DNA of 64,000 nt, taken from Arthrobacter sp. B3I4 (lineage in GTDB: Bacteria > Actinomycetota > Actinomycetes > Actinomycetales > Micrococcaceae). The notes under the pieces are model-generated. The model worked only from the letters and a program-made list of their open reading frames with translations. It ran no database searches and was not told the DNA's origin. The stretch lies in contig NZ_JAUSYK010000001.1 in assembly GCF_030816855.1 (NCBI RefSeq), positions 992,001 through 1,056,000 on the forward strand. Direction: 5' to 3'. This document shows positions 44,797 to 54,519 of the stretch, one piece after another (within the stretch, counting starts at the first letter, position 1; each line of letters begins with the position of its first letter). The translations under genes were made by a program, and so were the position numbers.

Positions 44797-45618
44797 TCAC
44801 GCCCGGGCGATTACCTCGCCGTTGGGAATCAGGAACCAGCCGTCGTCCGTGGAGCCCCAGCGGTGCCAGCCAGCGGAGATCCGGGCGAGGTCCGCGGCGC
44901 TGGCGAAGCCGTATTCGACAGCCTGCTCCGCGAAGGCCGAGTGGAGCACCCGCTCACCCCACACCCGCGCCTGCCAGCGGCGCATCTGGCCGGTCGCGTA
45001 GAGCCAGTTGCTGCTGGACGGTGCGACGTCGGTGAACCCGGCGGCCTGCGCCCAGCCCACCAGCCGCCGCCCGGCGTCGGGCTCGGCGCCGTTGCGGCGG
45101 GCGATCCGCTGGTACAGCTCCATCCACTCGTCCAGCTCGGGGACCGCCGGGTACCAGCTCATGCCGTGGAAGTCCGCGTCGCGGACGGCAACAATCCCGC
45201 CGGGTTTGGCCACCCGGCGCATCTCCCGAAGGGCTGCCACCGGGTCGGTAAGGTGCTGCAGCACCTGGTGGGCATGGACGACGTCGAACGTTTCGTCTTC
45301 GAAGTCAAGGTCGTAGATGTTGCCGGGGACAAAGCGGACGTTGCTTATTCCGCGCTCCGCGGCCAGGGCGCTCGCGTGGGCGATGACCTCAGGGGAGCGG
45401 TCCAGTCCGGTCACCTCGCCCGGGGCAACCAGCGTGGCGAAGTCGCAGGTAATGCTGCCCGGCCCGCAGCCGACGTCGAGCACCGATACCCCGGGCGTCA
45501 GGTGCGGGAGGACGAAAGCCGCGGAGTTTTCCGCCGTGCGGGCGGCGTGGGCGCGGACCACCGACTCGTGGTGACCGTGGCTGTAGACATCTTCATCTTC
45601 GGGCTGCTCGGCGCTCAT
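44797..45618 (-). CDS. SAM-dependent methyltransferase
   Basis: A 273-residue class I methyltransferase: motif I VLDVGCGPGSITCDFA, acidic residue after strand 2 (VTGLDRSPE), motif II region FDVVHAHQVLQHLTDP and motif III VAKPGGIVAVRDADFHG. The C-terminal ~100 residues form a substrate cap. It resembles UbiE/Methyltransf_11 proteins acting on small molecules. It diverges from nothing obvious and no pathway context is visible; substrate unknown. Confidence 0.85.
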   Translation of the reverse strand: MSAEQPEDEDVYSHGHHESVVRAHAARTAENSAAFVLPHLTPGVSVLDVGCGPGSITCDFATLVAPGEVTGLDRSPEVIAHASALAAERGISNVRFVPGNIYDLDFEDETFDVVHAHQVLQHLTDPVAALREMRRVAKPGGIVAVRDADFHGMSWYPAVPELDEWMELYQRIARRNGAEPDAGRRLVGWAQAAGFTDVAPSSSNWLYATGQMRRWQARVWGERVLHSAFAEQAVEYGFASAADLARISAGWHRWGSTDDGWFLIPNGEVIARA

Positions 45619-45699
45619 AGGAAAACGCTACGCCGCCCCCGCCCGGAAACGGCCCAACTGACGCGCACTGGGCGCCGGTTTATCCTGCCAAAACGGCTG

Positions 45700-46200
45700 C
45701 TAATTCGGGGAGCCGCCCCGGGAAGCCTCCTCGCCGGCCCGAACGGTCGCGTCGATCATGGCGTTCATAAAGCGGGTGGCGAGCTCCTGCTCCTCGAGGG
45801 TGAACCCCTCGAGGGCGACACCCATGTGGCGGGCCAGCGGGAGGAACATGGCCCCGCCGTCACGATAGGCCTTGGGGGTCAGCCGGAGCTGGACCTGCCG
45901 GCGGTCCGTGCCCTGCCGTTCCCGGACCACGTGCCCGGATTTGTCCAGCCGGTCAATCAGCGCGGTAGTGGCCGGCGAGCTGAGGTGCAGTTCCTTGCGC
46001 AGCACGCCGGGGGTGACCACCTGGTTCCTGGCGGTGTGTTGCATGATGACGGACAGCGCGTTGAGGTCGGTGCGGTGCATATCGTTCCTGCCGCCCGCGG
46101 CGTCCACGTAGCGGTTCGCCTCCAGGCTGAACTCCTGAAGCAACCGGACCAGCGGCGGAGGACCGGCGGCGCCCGGGCGTCCCGATGTTTCAGCTGTCAC
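45700..46200 (-). CDS. MarR family transcriptional regulator
   Basis: A 166-residue winged-helix regulator: DLNALSVIMQHTARNQVVTPGVL, the recognition helix region SSPATTALIDRLDKSGHVVRE, and the wing RQGTDRRQVQLRLTP. GTG 46200 follows AAGGGAGG at 6 bases; the longer frame to 46359 is rejected. It is divergent from the MMPL transporter gene, with a perfect palindrome between them, so it very likely represses the transporter and may respond to a lipophilic compound. Confidence 0.88.
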   Translation of the reverse strand: MTAETSGRPGAAGPPPLVRLLQEFSLEANRYVDAAGGRNDMHRTDLNALSVIMQHTARNQVVTPGVLRKELHLSSPATTALIDRLDKSGHVVRERQGTDRRQVQLRLTPKAYRDGGAMFLPLARHMGVALEGFTLEEQELATRFMNAMIDATVRAGEEASRGGSPN

Positions 46201-46350
46201 GGCCAACCTCCCTTCCGGCAATCTGGGCGCCGTTGCGCACTGCCCTCCCGGACCGGCGCGCGGCGCCCTCCGGAGTTTACTGCAGGTGCAAGCGGATCCG
46301 GTGTCTTCACATCCGCCCTGGAAAAAATCTAAAAACTTAGCCCGGACGGT

Positions 46351-46369
46351 TATCTCCATGATGGAGATA
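46351..46369. promoter_or_regulatory. Palindromic operator between marR-like and MMPL genes
   Basis: TATCTCCAT and its exact complement ATGGAGATA flank a single central G. It lies just upstream of a -10-like TATGAT (46373-46378) facing the MMPL gene, placing a bound dimer across the promoter. MarR dimers bind such 16-20-bp palindromes; binding by the adjacent regulator is inferred. Confidence 0.75.
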
Positions 46370-46420
46370 GTCTATGATGGATGCAATCTTACTCTTCCGA
46401 GGCCCTCCCCGAAGGACGTC

Positions 46421-48634
46421 ATGAAAAACGCACCCAAGCACACCTCCCGTGTTCCCTTCTGGCTGCGCTGGCTGGTGCCGGCCGTCCTGGTGGTGGCGTG
46501 GCTGGCCATCGCCGGGATCGGCGGCCCCACCTTCGGCCGGCTCAGTGAGGTTTCTTCCAACGACCAGGCCTCGTTCCTCCCCGCCGGGGCCGAGGCCACC
46601 GAAGCGCAGGACTGGCAGGCAAAGTTCCGCGACTCCAAGGAAATCCCTGCGGTGATCGTGATTGAGAGCGATTCGGCCTTCACGCCGGCTCAGCTCGGCC
46701 AGGCTGCGGCGCTGAAGGGCAAGCTGGAGGCCCTGCAGGCCGGCAGCGCCGTCATCGGGCCGATCCCTTCGAAGGATTCGAGGGCCGTGCAATTCGTGGT
46801 TCCCATCGCGGCGTCCGATGAGGTGAAGACCGTCGTCAAGGAGCTCCGGGACGAGGTCACGTCCTCGGCGCCGGAGGGCATGCGCACGTTCGTCACCGGC
46901 CCGGCCGGGCTCACCGCGGACCTCGTGAGTGCGTTCGCGGGAATCGACGGAATTTTGTTGCTCGTGGCCCTCGGCGCGGTGTTCCTGATCCTGCTGATCG
47001 TCTACCGCTCACTGCTGCTGCCCATCACTGTGCTGTTCACTTCCGTCTTCGCGCTCTGTGCCGCCATCCTGCTGGTTTTCGGCATGGCAAAGCTTGGCTG
47101 GATCCAGCTCAACGGCCAGAGCCAGGGCATCCTCTCCATCCTGGTGATCGGCGCCGCCACTGACTACGCGCTGCTTTACGTGGCCCGCTTCCGCGAAGCG
47201 CTAACACACACCACCAACCGCACCGCCGCCGCGCTCACCGCGTGGAAGGCCGCCTGGGAGCCAATCCTTGCCTCCGGCGCCACCGTCATAATTGCCTTGC
47301 TGTGTCTGCTCTTCTCCGACCTGAACTCCAACAAGGCCCTGGGCCCCGTGGCGGCTGCCGGTATTCTCTGCTCGCTCCTGGCGGCGCTGACGCTGCTGCC
47401 GGCGATGATGGCGCTGCTCGGCCGGGCGGCGTTCTGGCCCTTCCGCCCCAAGCTGCTGCCGGAGACTGAGCGCGAACCTGAACTCGTCACCGGCCTTGAG
47501 GGCCAGAAGGGCCTTTGGCGGGCGACCGGATCCCTCGTCTCGCGCCGCCCCCGCACGGTGTGGGTGGCCTCCGTGCTGCTGCTCCTGGTGGCATCCGCCG
47601 GTGTCCTGCAGCTCAAGGCCAACGGCGTCCCGCAGACCGACGTCATCCTCACCGCCTCGAACGCCGTGGACGGCCAGGAGGCCCTGGCCCGGCACTTCGA
47701 CGCCGGCTCGGGCAGCCCGGCCGTCATCGTCGCCGACGAAGCCAAAGCCCAGGACGTGCTGGCTAAGACCAAGGCCAGCGACGGCGTCGGTGACGCCTAC
47801 CTGCTGGGCGCCGGCGGCGCGCCGGTTGTCCCTGGTGCGCCGGGTGCGCCCACCGCGCCGGATGTCCGGGACGGCAAGGTCCTGATCAATGCGACCCTCA
47901 ATTACGCGGCGGACTCCAATGAAGCCGAAAACGTCGTGGTGGACCTGCGCCAGGAACTGAAAAAGATCGACGACGGCGCGCTCGTCGGCGGCGTCACGGC
48001 CACTGCCCTGGACACCAACACCACCGCCCAGCGCGACCTGGTCACCATCATCCCGGTGGTCCTCGCCGTCATCCTCGTGATCCTGATGCTGCTGCTGCGT
48101 TCCGTGCTGGCCCCGGTCCTGCTGGTCGCGTCGGTGGTGCTGTCCTACGGCGCGGCGATGGGTGTCTCCGCCGTCGTGTTCAACCACATCTTTGGGTTCC
48201 CCGGGGCAGACGCGACCGTGCCGCTCTTCGGCTTCGTCTTCCTGGTGGCGCTGGGCGTGGACTACAACATCTTCCTGATGAGCCGGGTCCGGGAGGAATC
48301 CCTCAAGCACGGGACCCGCGCCGGCATCCTGCGGGGTCTGGCCGTCACTGGCGGCGTGATCACCTCCGCCGGAGTTGTCCTGGCGGCCACCTTCGCAGCC
48401 CTGGGCGTTATTCCGATTATGTTCCTGGTGCAGCTGGCCTTCATCGTGGCGTTCGGCGTGCTGCTGGATACCGTCCTGGTCCGGTCCCTGCTGGTTCCGG
48501 CCCTGGCCTACGACATCGGCCCCCGGATCTGGTGGCCGAGCAAGCTGGGCCGTCCGGAGACGGACGCCGCCGCCCGCACACAGCCCGCCCCCCAAGAGCC
48601 GGAGCCGGAGTCGGCGGAGGCGGGAATCCGCTGA
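46421..48634 (+). CDS. MMPL family RND transporter
   Basis: A 737-residue protein with the duplicated MMPL layout: one N-terminal helix, an extracytoplasmic domain (~50-190), a helix bundle (~190-390, including SILVIGAATDYALLYVARFREAL with the proton-relay Asp-Tyr pair), then a second helix, domain and bundle (FVFLVALGVDYNIFLMSRVREES). ATG 46421 follows GAAGGA. MMPL proteins export lipids, siderophores or drugs using the proton gradient. Regulated by the divergent MarR protein; export of a toxic lipophilic compound is inferred. Confidence 0.9.
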   Translation: MKNAPKHTSRVPFWLRWLVPAVLVVAWLAIAGIGGPTFGRLSEVSSNDQASFLPAGAEATEAQDWQAKFRDSKEIPAVIVIESDSAFTPAQLGQAAALKGKLEALQAGSAVIGPIPSKDSRAVQFVVPIAASDEVKTVVKELRDEVTSSAPEGMRTFVTGPAGLTADLVSAFAGIDGILLLVALGAVFLILLIVYRSLLLPITVLFTSVFALCAAILLVFGMAKLGWIQLNGQSQGILSILVIGAATDYALLYVARFREALTHTTNRTAAALTAWKAAWEPILASGATVIIALLCLLFSDLNSNKALGPVAAAGILCSLLAALTLLPAMMALLGRAAFWPFRPKLLPETEREPELVTGLEGQKGLWRATGSLVSRRPRTVWVASVLLLLVASAGVLQLKANGVPQTDVILTASNAVDGQEALARHFDAGSGSPAVIVADEAKAQDVLAKTKASDGVGDAYLLGAGGAPVVPGAPGAPTAPDVRDGKVLINATLNYAADSNEAENVVVDLRQELKKIDDGALVGGVTATALDTNTTAQRDLVTIIPVVLAVILVILMLLLRSVLAPVLLVASVVLSYGAAMGVSAVVFNHIFGFPGADATVPLFGFVFLVALGVDYNIFLMSRVREESLKHGTRAGILRGLAVTGGVITSAGVVLAATFAALGVIPIMFLVQLAFIVAFGVLLDTVLVRSLLVPALAYDIGPRIWWPSKLGRPETDAAARTQPAPQEPEPESAEAGIR

Positions 48635-48823
48635 CCGAAAGCCCGATGCCCAGCCGTCGTCACCGTCCCGGTACCCCCCGCCGGCCCGCGGTGACGGCGG
48701 CTGTTTGTGTCTGCGGGTTCGGCTGCAGCCCTCTGTTGCTGCCCTCTGTTGCCTCCCGGTGGCGGTCGATAGACTGCGACTGCGCCCACGGGGGCGCCCG
48801 ATGCTTGCAGGAGGGATCCAGAC

Positions 48824-49342
48824 ATGTCTGAGAACAGTGAGTTTGACCGAGCAGCTGCGCACGAGCGCCACGGCGCGACCCCGGCAGGGGCTGCCGGGGA
48901 GCCGGCCACCGGGGTGCGTGCAGCCGAAGAGCCTGCAGGAGCGGCAGGGCTCGAGTCCGATGCCGGCCAGTACGTCGAAGGCGACTACGGCCACGCGGGG
49001 GTCGCAACCGAGAACCCTGCGGGAGCCCCGGAGGGGGAGTATGCGGAGGGGAATTACGGTAAGGCCGGCGTTGCCACCGGCTCGACCATCGGCACCGAAG
49101 AGGGGGACTACCCCGAAGGCGACTACGGGGCTGCCGGCGTCACGCGTCCGGACGCCGCCGCGGGCGAGGAGGGCGAGTACCCCGAAGGTGATTACGGCGC
49201 CGCGGGGGCTGCTGGTGCTGGTCGCAGCGGGCGTACGGGCCGGCGTGCCGCCGGCACCCCAGTCGACGCGGAACAGCTGGGCCGGGACGACGCGGGTCGG
49301 GACGGTACGGGCCGGAACGACGCAGGCCGCGGAGATATCTGA
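48824..49342 (+). CDS. Repeat-containing hydrophilic protein (EGDYGxAG repeats)
   Basis: A 172-residue, very hydrophilic, Gly/Ala/Asp/Glu-rich protein. Four units of about 23-26 residues carry the core YxEG(D/N)YGxAG (at ~53, 77, 100 and 123), and the C-terminus has a second short repeat (GRDDAGRDGTGRNDAGRGD). ATG 48824 follows CAGGAGGG, a strong ribosome site, which supports a real gene. It is predicted disordered and cytoplasmic, without signal or membrane segments. It stands alone just upstream of the dnaK operon. The composition recalls stress-type hydrophilins, but I recognise no named family. Confidence 0.75.
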   Translation: MSENSEFDRAAAHERHGATPAGAAGEPATGVRAAEEPAGAAGLESDAGQYVEGDYGHAGVATENPAGAPEGEYAEGNYGKAGVATGSTIGTEEGDYPEGDYGAAGVTRPDAAAGEEGEYPEGDYGAAGAAGAGRSGRTGRRAAGTPVDAEQLGRDDAGRDGTGRNDAGRGDI

Positions 49343-49456
49343 GTCCGCCAGCGGAGCCCCCCCACGGCCTAGTACGGCTGGGCGTCACTAGCCACGATGG
49401 CGGCCCGGCCGGGGCGTTCTCGCTCAGCAGAATCGAGAGCGGACCGGTCGTTGCTG

Positions 49457-49490
49457 CGCGAAAAGCCGCAGATTTCTGCGGCTTTTCGCG
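49457..49490. terminator. Strong bidirectional hairpin terminator
   Basis: A perfect 16-bp inverted repeat, CGCGAAAAGCCGCAGA and its complement, around a 2-base centre. The AAAA/TTTT flanks of the GC stem give an intrinsic-terminator shape on either strand. It separates the repeat-protein gene from the dnaK promoter. Confidence 0.75.
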
Positions 49491-49525
49491 TCCTTCCGCA
49501 GCGCCGAGCCCCCAGGATCTGCAGA

Positions 49526-49546
49526 CTTGAGCGGTGCTGACTCAAC
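49526..49546. promoter_or_regulatory. HAIR operator 1 (HspR-binding)
   Basis: CTTGAGC-N7-ACTCAAC at 49526-49546, matching the HspR consensus CTTGAGT-N7-ACTCAAG in 12 of 14 arm positions. It lies just upstream of the dnaK -35 box. Confidence 0.85.
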
Positions 49547-49552
49547 TTTGGT

Positions 49553-49580
49553 TTGACATCAAACCCGCCCTGAGTAAAGT
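49553..49580 (+). promoter_or_regulatory. dnaK operon promoter
   Basis: TTGACA (49553-49558) and TAAAGT (49575-49580) with 16-bp spacing, a near-consensus housekeeping promoter. It sits between the two HAIR operators, the second of which covers the -10 end and the start site. The 5' leader to the dnaK ATG is about 120 bases. Confidence 0.7.
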
Positions 49581-49599
49581 TGAGTGCAGAGCGCTCAAT
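49579..49599. promoter_or_regulatory. HAIR operator 2 (HspR-binding)
   Basis: GTTGAGT-N7-GCTCAAT, a second HspR-type inverted repeat whose inner arms TTGAGT and GCTCAA are near-complementary. It overlaps the -10/+1 of the dnaK promoter, a position suited to repression. Confidence 0.8.
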
Positions 49600-49671
49600 A
49601 AGTGAGTGCGCCTCGTAATCGACGGGCTCGATCCCCGGGTATGGCCCGGTCGCCGGGCACCCGCCCGATGA

Positions 49672-51570
<1,899 letters not shown>

Positions 51571-51572
51571 TC

Positions 51573-52220
51573 ATGCCGCACCACGGTAACGAAGAAGAGC
51601 ACGCAGGCGAGGGCCGGGACGAAAACCAGAAGCCGGTGATCCACGACAACCGCAAGGTTGATCCGAAGACCGGCCAGGCACGCCACCCGGACCAGGAACC
51701 GGCCGGAGCGGAGCCCGACTCGGGTGACGCACTGTCCCAGGCTGAGGACATCCTCAACAGCGTTGATGTGCCGGCTGCGGACTCCGTGGCGCAGGGCGTC
51801 GACGCGCAGGAGGCGGAGGAACTGAAGAACGACCTCCGCCGCCTGCAGGCCGAGTACGTCAACTACCGCAAGCGCGTCGAGCGTGACCGCGCCGTGGCTG
51901 GGGAGATGGCCGTCATCGGCGTCCTGAACGCCCTGCTGCCGGTGCTGGACGACGTCGACGCCGCCCGGCAGCACGGTGACCTCGCGGACGGACCGTTCGC
52001 CGCGATTGCCGCGAAGCTGGAGAACGCGCTGAAGACGTACGGCCTGGTGCGCATCGATGAGACCGGCGTGGAGTTCGATCCCACGATCCACGAAGCCCTC
52101 ATCCAGCAGCCGGGGGCGGACGTCGTCAACGACACCGTCAGCCAGGTCCTGCGCTCGGGCTACAAGTCCGGCGACCGGGTCCTGCGTGCGGCCCAGGTGA
52201 TTGTGGCCGTTCCGGCGTAG
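51573..52220 (+). CDS. grpE: Nucleotide exchange factor GrpE
   Basis: A 215-residue GrpE. An acidic, disordered N-terminus (1-~75) precedes the coiled-coil LKNDLRRLQAEYVNYRKRVERD and the beta domain with LPVLDDVDAARQHGDL, GVEFDPTIHEALIQQPG and YKSGDRVLRAAQVIV. Starts 2 bp after the dnaK stop. Releases ADP from DnaK. Confidence 0.96.
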   Translation: MPHHGNEEEHAGEGRDENQKPVIHDNRKVDPKTGQARHPDQEPAGAEPDSGDALSQAEDILNSVDVPAADSVAQGVDAQEAEELKNDLRRLQAEYVNYRKRVERDRAVAGEMAVIGVLNALLPVLDDVDAARQHGDLADGPFAAIAAKLENALKTYGLVRIDETGVEFDPTIHEALIQQPGADVVNDTVSQVLRSGYKSGDRVLRAAQVIVAVPA

Positions 52221-52232
52221 TCACCTTCGCGA

Positions 52233-52338
52233 AGCGAGACAAGGGGCCCCGCCCCTTCGCCGGGTGGCCAAGGATCTGCGATCCTCGGCCACCCGGCTCC
52301 AGCAGGCCCGATGCCACTCCCGGGCCCCTTGTCTCGCT
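52233..52338. repeat. Nested double hairpin between grpE and dnaJ
   Basis: Outer arms AGCGAGACAAGGGGCCC (52233-52249) and its exact complement (52322-52338) enclose an inner hairpin: CCGGGTGGCC (52260-52269) pairs with 52287-52296, and GGATC/GATCC closes a 3-base TGC loop. It fills most of the 169-bp grpE-dnaJ gap, which is otherwise empty. Confidence 0.85.
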
Positions 52339-52389
52339 CCGCTCCGCGGTAATCTCGCCTTACGCTTTGTTTTTTGAAAGGAAACGCCA

Positions 52390-53376
52390 TTGGCTAGCCA
52401 GGACTGGGTCGACAAGGACTTCTATAAGATCCTTGGTGTCGCCAAGGACGCTTCCGACGCCGACATCAAGAAGGCCTACCGGAAGCTCGCCCGGCAGCAC
52501 CACCCGGACACGAACGCGGGGGACAGCGGGTCGGAGAAGAAGTTCAAGGACATCTCCGAGGCGTATTCCGTGCTGTCCGACCCGGACGAGCGCCAGCAGT
52601 ACGACGCCATCCGGGCGATGGGCGGAGGTGCGCGCTTTGCACCTGGCGGTGCCGGCGCGGCCAGCGGCGGCGCCGGGTTTGAGGACCTCTTCGGCGGCCT
52701 GTTCACCGGCGGCGGCGGGCGCCACTCCGGCGGTTACAGCACCGCCGGTGGCATTCCGCCCGAGTTCGCCGACCTTTTCGGCGGCGGTGGCTTCGGCGGT
52801 GCCGGCGGCCAGTCCTTCCAGCGCGCTCCGCAGAAGGGTGCCGACCGGACCGCTTCCACCAGCATTTCTTTCGCCGGGTCCATCCGGGGCACCACCATCG
52901 GGCTGCGCGAGCCCGATGGCGAAGTCATCGACGTCCGCGTCCCGGCCGGGATCAAGGACGGCCAGAAGGTCCGTGTGCGGGGCAAGGGCCAGTACGGTCC
53001 GGCCGGCAACGGCGACCTCATGGTCACGGTCAGCGTCAAGCCCCACGACTTTTACACCCGTGACGGCGACAACCTGCGCATCCACGTCCCGGTAACCTTC
53101 CCCGAGGCCGCCCTGGGCGCCGACATCGAGGTCCCGACCATTGACGGAGACAAGGTCAGGGTCCGCGTGCCCGCCGGTACGCCGTCGGGCCGGACGTTGC
53201 GCGTCAAGGGCCGCGGCGTCAAGCACAGCAAGGCGACCGGGGACCTGCTGGTCACCATCGACGTTGCCGTGCCGAAGAAGCTGAACAAGGACGCGGAGGA
53301 AGCCGTGAAGGCTTTCGCCTCGGCCACCACCGGCGAGGACGTCCGCGCCGGCCTGGCAGCCAGGGCCCGGCTGTAG
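52390..53376 (+). CDS. dnaJ: J-domain co-chaperone DnaJ (zinc-finger-less)
   Basis: A 328-residue DnaJ: J domain at 5-70 (DFYKILGVAKDASDADIKKAYRK, HPD in RQHHPDTNAG), a Gly/Phe-rich linker (GGGARFAPGG to GGGGFGGAGG, ~78-140) and two C-terminal beta domains. There are no CxxCxGxG repeats, so it is class B (CbpA-like) rather than the zinc-finger DnaJ, and is shorter than the ~380 residues of class A. TTG start at 52390 directly precedes ASQDW, with GAAAGGAAACG upstream. Delivers substrates to DnaK and stimulates its ATPase. Confidence 0.92.
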   Translation: MASQDWVDKDFYKILGVAKDASDADIKKAYRKLARQHHPDTNAGDSGSEKKFKDISEAYSVLSDPDERQQYDAIRAMGGGARFAPGGAGAASGGAGFEDLFGGLFTGGGGRHSGGYSTAGGIPPEFADLFGGGGFGGAGGQSFQRAPQKGADRTASTSISFAGSIRGTTIGLREPDGEVIDVRVPAGIKDGQKVRVRGKGQYGPAGNGDLMVTVSVKPHDFYTRDGDNLRIHVPVTFPEAALGADIEVPTIDGDKVRVRVPAGTPSGRTLRVKGRGVKHSKATGDLLVTIDVAVPKKLNKDAEEAVKAFASATTGEDVRAGLAARARL

Positions 53377-53386
53377 GAGTCCTGCC

Positions 53387-53821
53387 ATGGACATCGAGTT
53401 CGACCAGCCGATCTTCGTTATCTCCGTGGCCGCGGAGCTGGCGGACATGCACCCGCAGACGCTGCGCCAGTACGACCGGCTCGGCATCGTCTCGCCCAGC
53501 CGCGCCCCCGGCAAGTCCCGGCGGTATTCGCAGCGGGATGTGAACATGCTCCGCGAGGTGCAGCGGCTCTCGCAGGAGGGCGTCTCGCTGGAGGGGATCA
53601 AGCGGATCCTGCAGTTGGAGAACCAGGTTGCCGGGCTTCAGCGCCGGGTTACCGAGCTGACCGAGGAGCTGGGCCGCCGCCGGCAACCGCTGGATTCCCG
53701 CATCTTCGCGGCCGGGGCGGCCGGCGACGTCGTCACCCTATCCCGCGGGCAGCGACCCCGGGCACGCTCCCAGGCCGTCGTCGTGTGGAGGCCGCACGGG
53801 ACGACCGGCACGTCCAAGTAG
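53387..53821 (+). CDS. hspR: Heat-shock repressor HspR (MerR family)
   Basis: A 144-residue MerR-type regulator: FVISVAAELADMHPQTLRQYDRLGIVSPSR forms the winged helix, RRYSQRDVNMLREVQRLSQEGVSLEGIKRILQLE the second helix pair, and a coiled-coil (NQVAGLQRRVTELTEELGRRR) the dimer region. It ends the dnaK-grpE-dnaJ-hspR operon and should bind the two HAIR sites upstream of dnaK, giving autoregulation. Released from DNA when DnaK is titrated by unfolded protein (known in Streptomyces). Confidence 0.95.
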   Translation: MDIEFDQPIFVISVAAELADMHPQTLRQYDRLGIVSPSRAPGKSRRYSQRDVNMLREVQRLSQEGVSLEGIKRILQLENQVAGLQRRVTELTEELGRRRQPLDSRIFAAGAAGDVVTLSRGQRPRARSQAVVVWRPHGTTGTSK

Positions 53822-54024
53822 TTTTCCCCTGCGCAAAGTGCCCGCGCCGCGGATTCGAGTGGCCGGAGCTGCGAAGTCGGGTAGCCCCAACCCGTGACTG
53901 GCGCCCGAGCTGCCGGTTGGATTGTAATGTGGCAGCCGGGCGGCAGCCAGCGCGTCCGAAGTTCTTCCGTTCACGCGGAACTCGGGCGCGCATCAATCCA
54001 GTGCAAGTGTCGGGGGGGCAGCAC

Positions 54025-54090
54025 ATGGTTCACTCCACTGATCGGTACGCAGCAGCGCCGGTGTCCGCAATGAGCGCGGGCCGGCCATGA
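54025..54090 (+). CDS. Possible leader peptide overlapping the next gene
   Basis: A 21-codon frame (MVHSTDRYAAAPVSAMSAGRP) with a G7 run (54012-54018) 6 bases before its ATG. Its TGA stop overlaps the next gene's ATG in ATGA, so translation of the downstream gene could be coupled to it. No conservation evidence available. Confidence 0.35.
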   Translation: MVHSTDRYAAAPVSAMSAGRP

Positions 54091-54485
54091 ACTCGCGGCT
54101 TCACGCCGCCGCCGTGTTCGGGAGCTCCCTGCCGGGCTTGCTCCTGCTCACGCTCGGCCAGGCGGTCGTCGTCGTGTGCGTCTGTTCGGACCTGGTCCGC
54201 GCCGTGTCCGTGCCGCGTTCCCGCCGCCGCTACGTGGCCAACACCGTGTTCCGCACCCTCGCGCTGCCCTCGATCCTGGCCACGGCCCTGACCGTGCTGG
54301 TCTACGCTGCCTCGGGCGCCTGGACGCAGGTTGCCGGCGCGGTGTTTGTCCTGGTGTCCGTGATCTTTCGCTGGCACTCGGACGCCGGTGACGACCACTG
54401 GTGGACGGGCAAGGGCAAGCAGCTTGGCAGTTGGCTCCGGAGCCACACAGTCTCCGGTCGGCTCGCCGAACCGGCTGCGGCTTAG
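54087..54485 (+). CDS. Hypothetical membrane protein
   Basis: A 132-residue protein with three hydrophobic segments (about 10-32, 53-73 and 78-95), separated by a short basic loop (VPRSRRRYVANTVFR), and a hydrophilic C-terminal tail (HSDAGDDHWWTGKGKQ). Helical composition and absence of a better frame support it as a gene. No family recognised. It is convergent with the SNF2 helicase gene. ATG 54087 overlaps the stop of a 21-codon frame. Confidence 0.6.
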   Translation: MNSRLHAAAVFGSSLPGLLLLTLGQAVVVVCVCSDLVRAVSVPRSRRRYVANTVFRTLALPSILATALTVLVYAASGAWTQVAGAVFVLVSVIFRWHSDAGDDHWWTGKGKQLGSWLRSHTVSGRLAEPAAA

Positions 54486-54519
54486 GCACCCAGCGCGGCG
54501 CGGCGGGCCGGCTGTACGG

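Noticed and set aside
47201..48994. A 597-codon frame antisense to the MMPL gene
   Set aside because: His/Asp/Gly-rich composition with no recognisable fold; MMPL helices are clear on the plus strand.
48824..49342. The DNA repeat in the EGDYG protein as a CRISPR array
   Set aside because: Repeats are imperfect, in frame and coding; no unique spacers of constant length and no cas genes.
53822..54024. tRNA or small RNA in the gap after hspR
   Set aside because: GC-rich inverted stretches exist, but no cloverleaf, anticodon arm or terminator pattern could be assembled.
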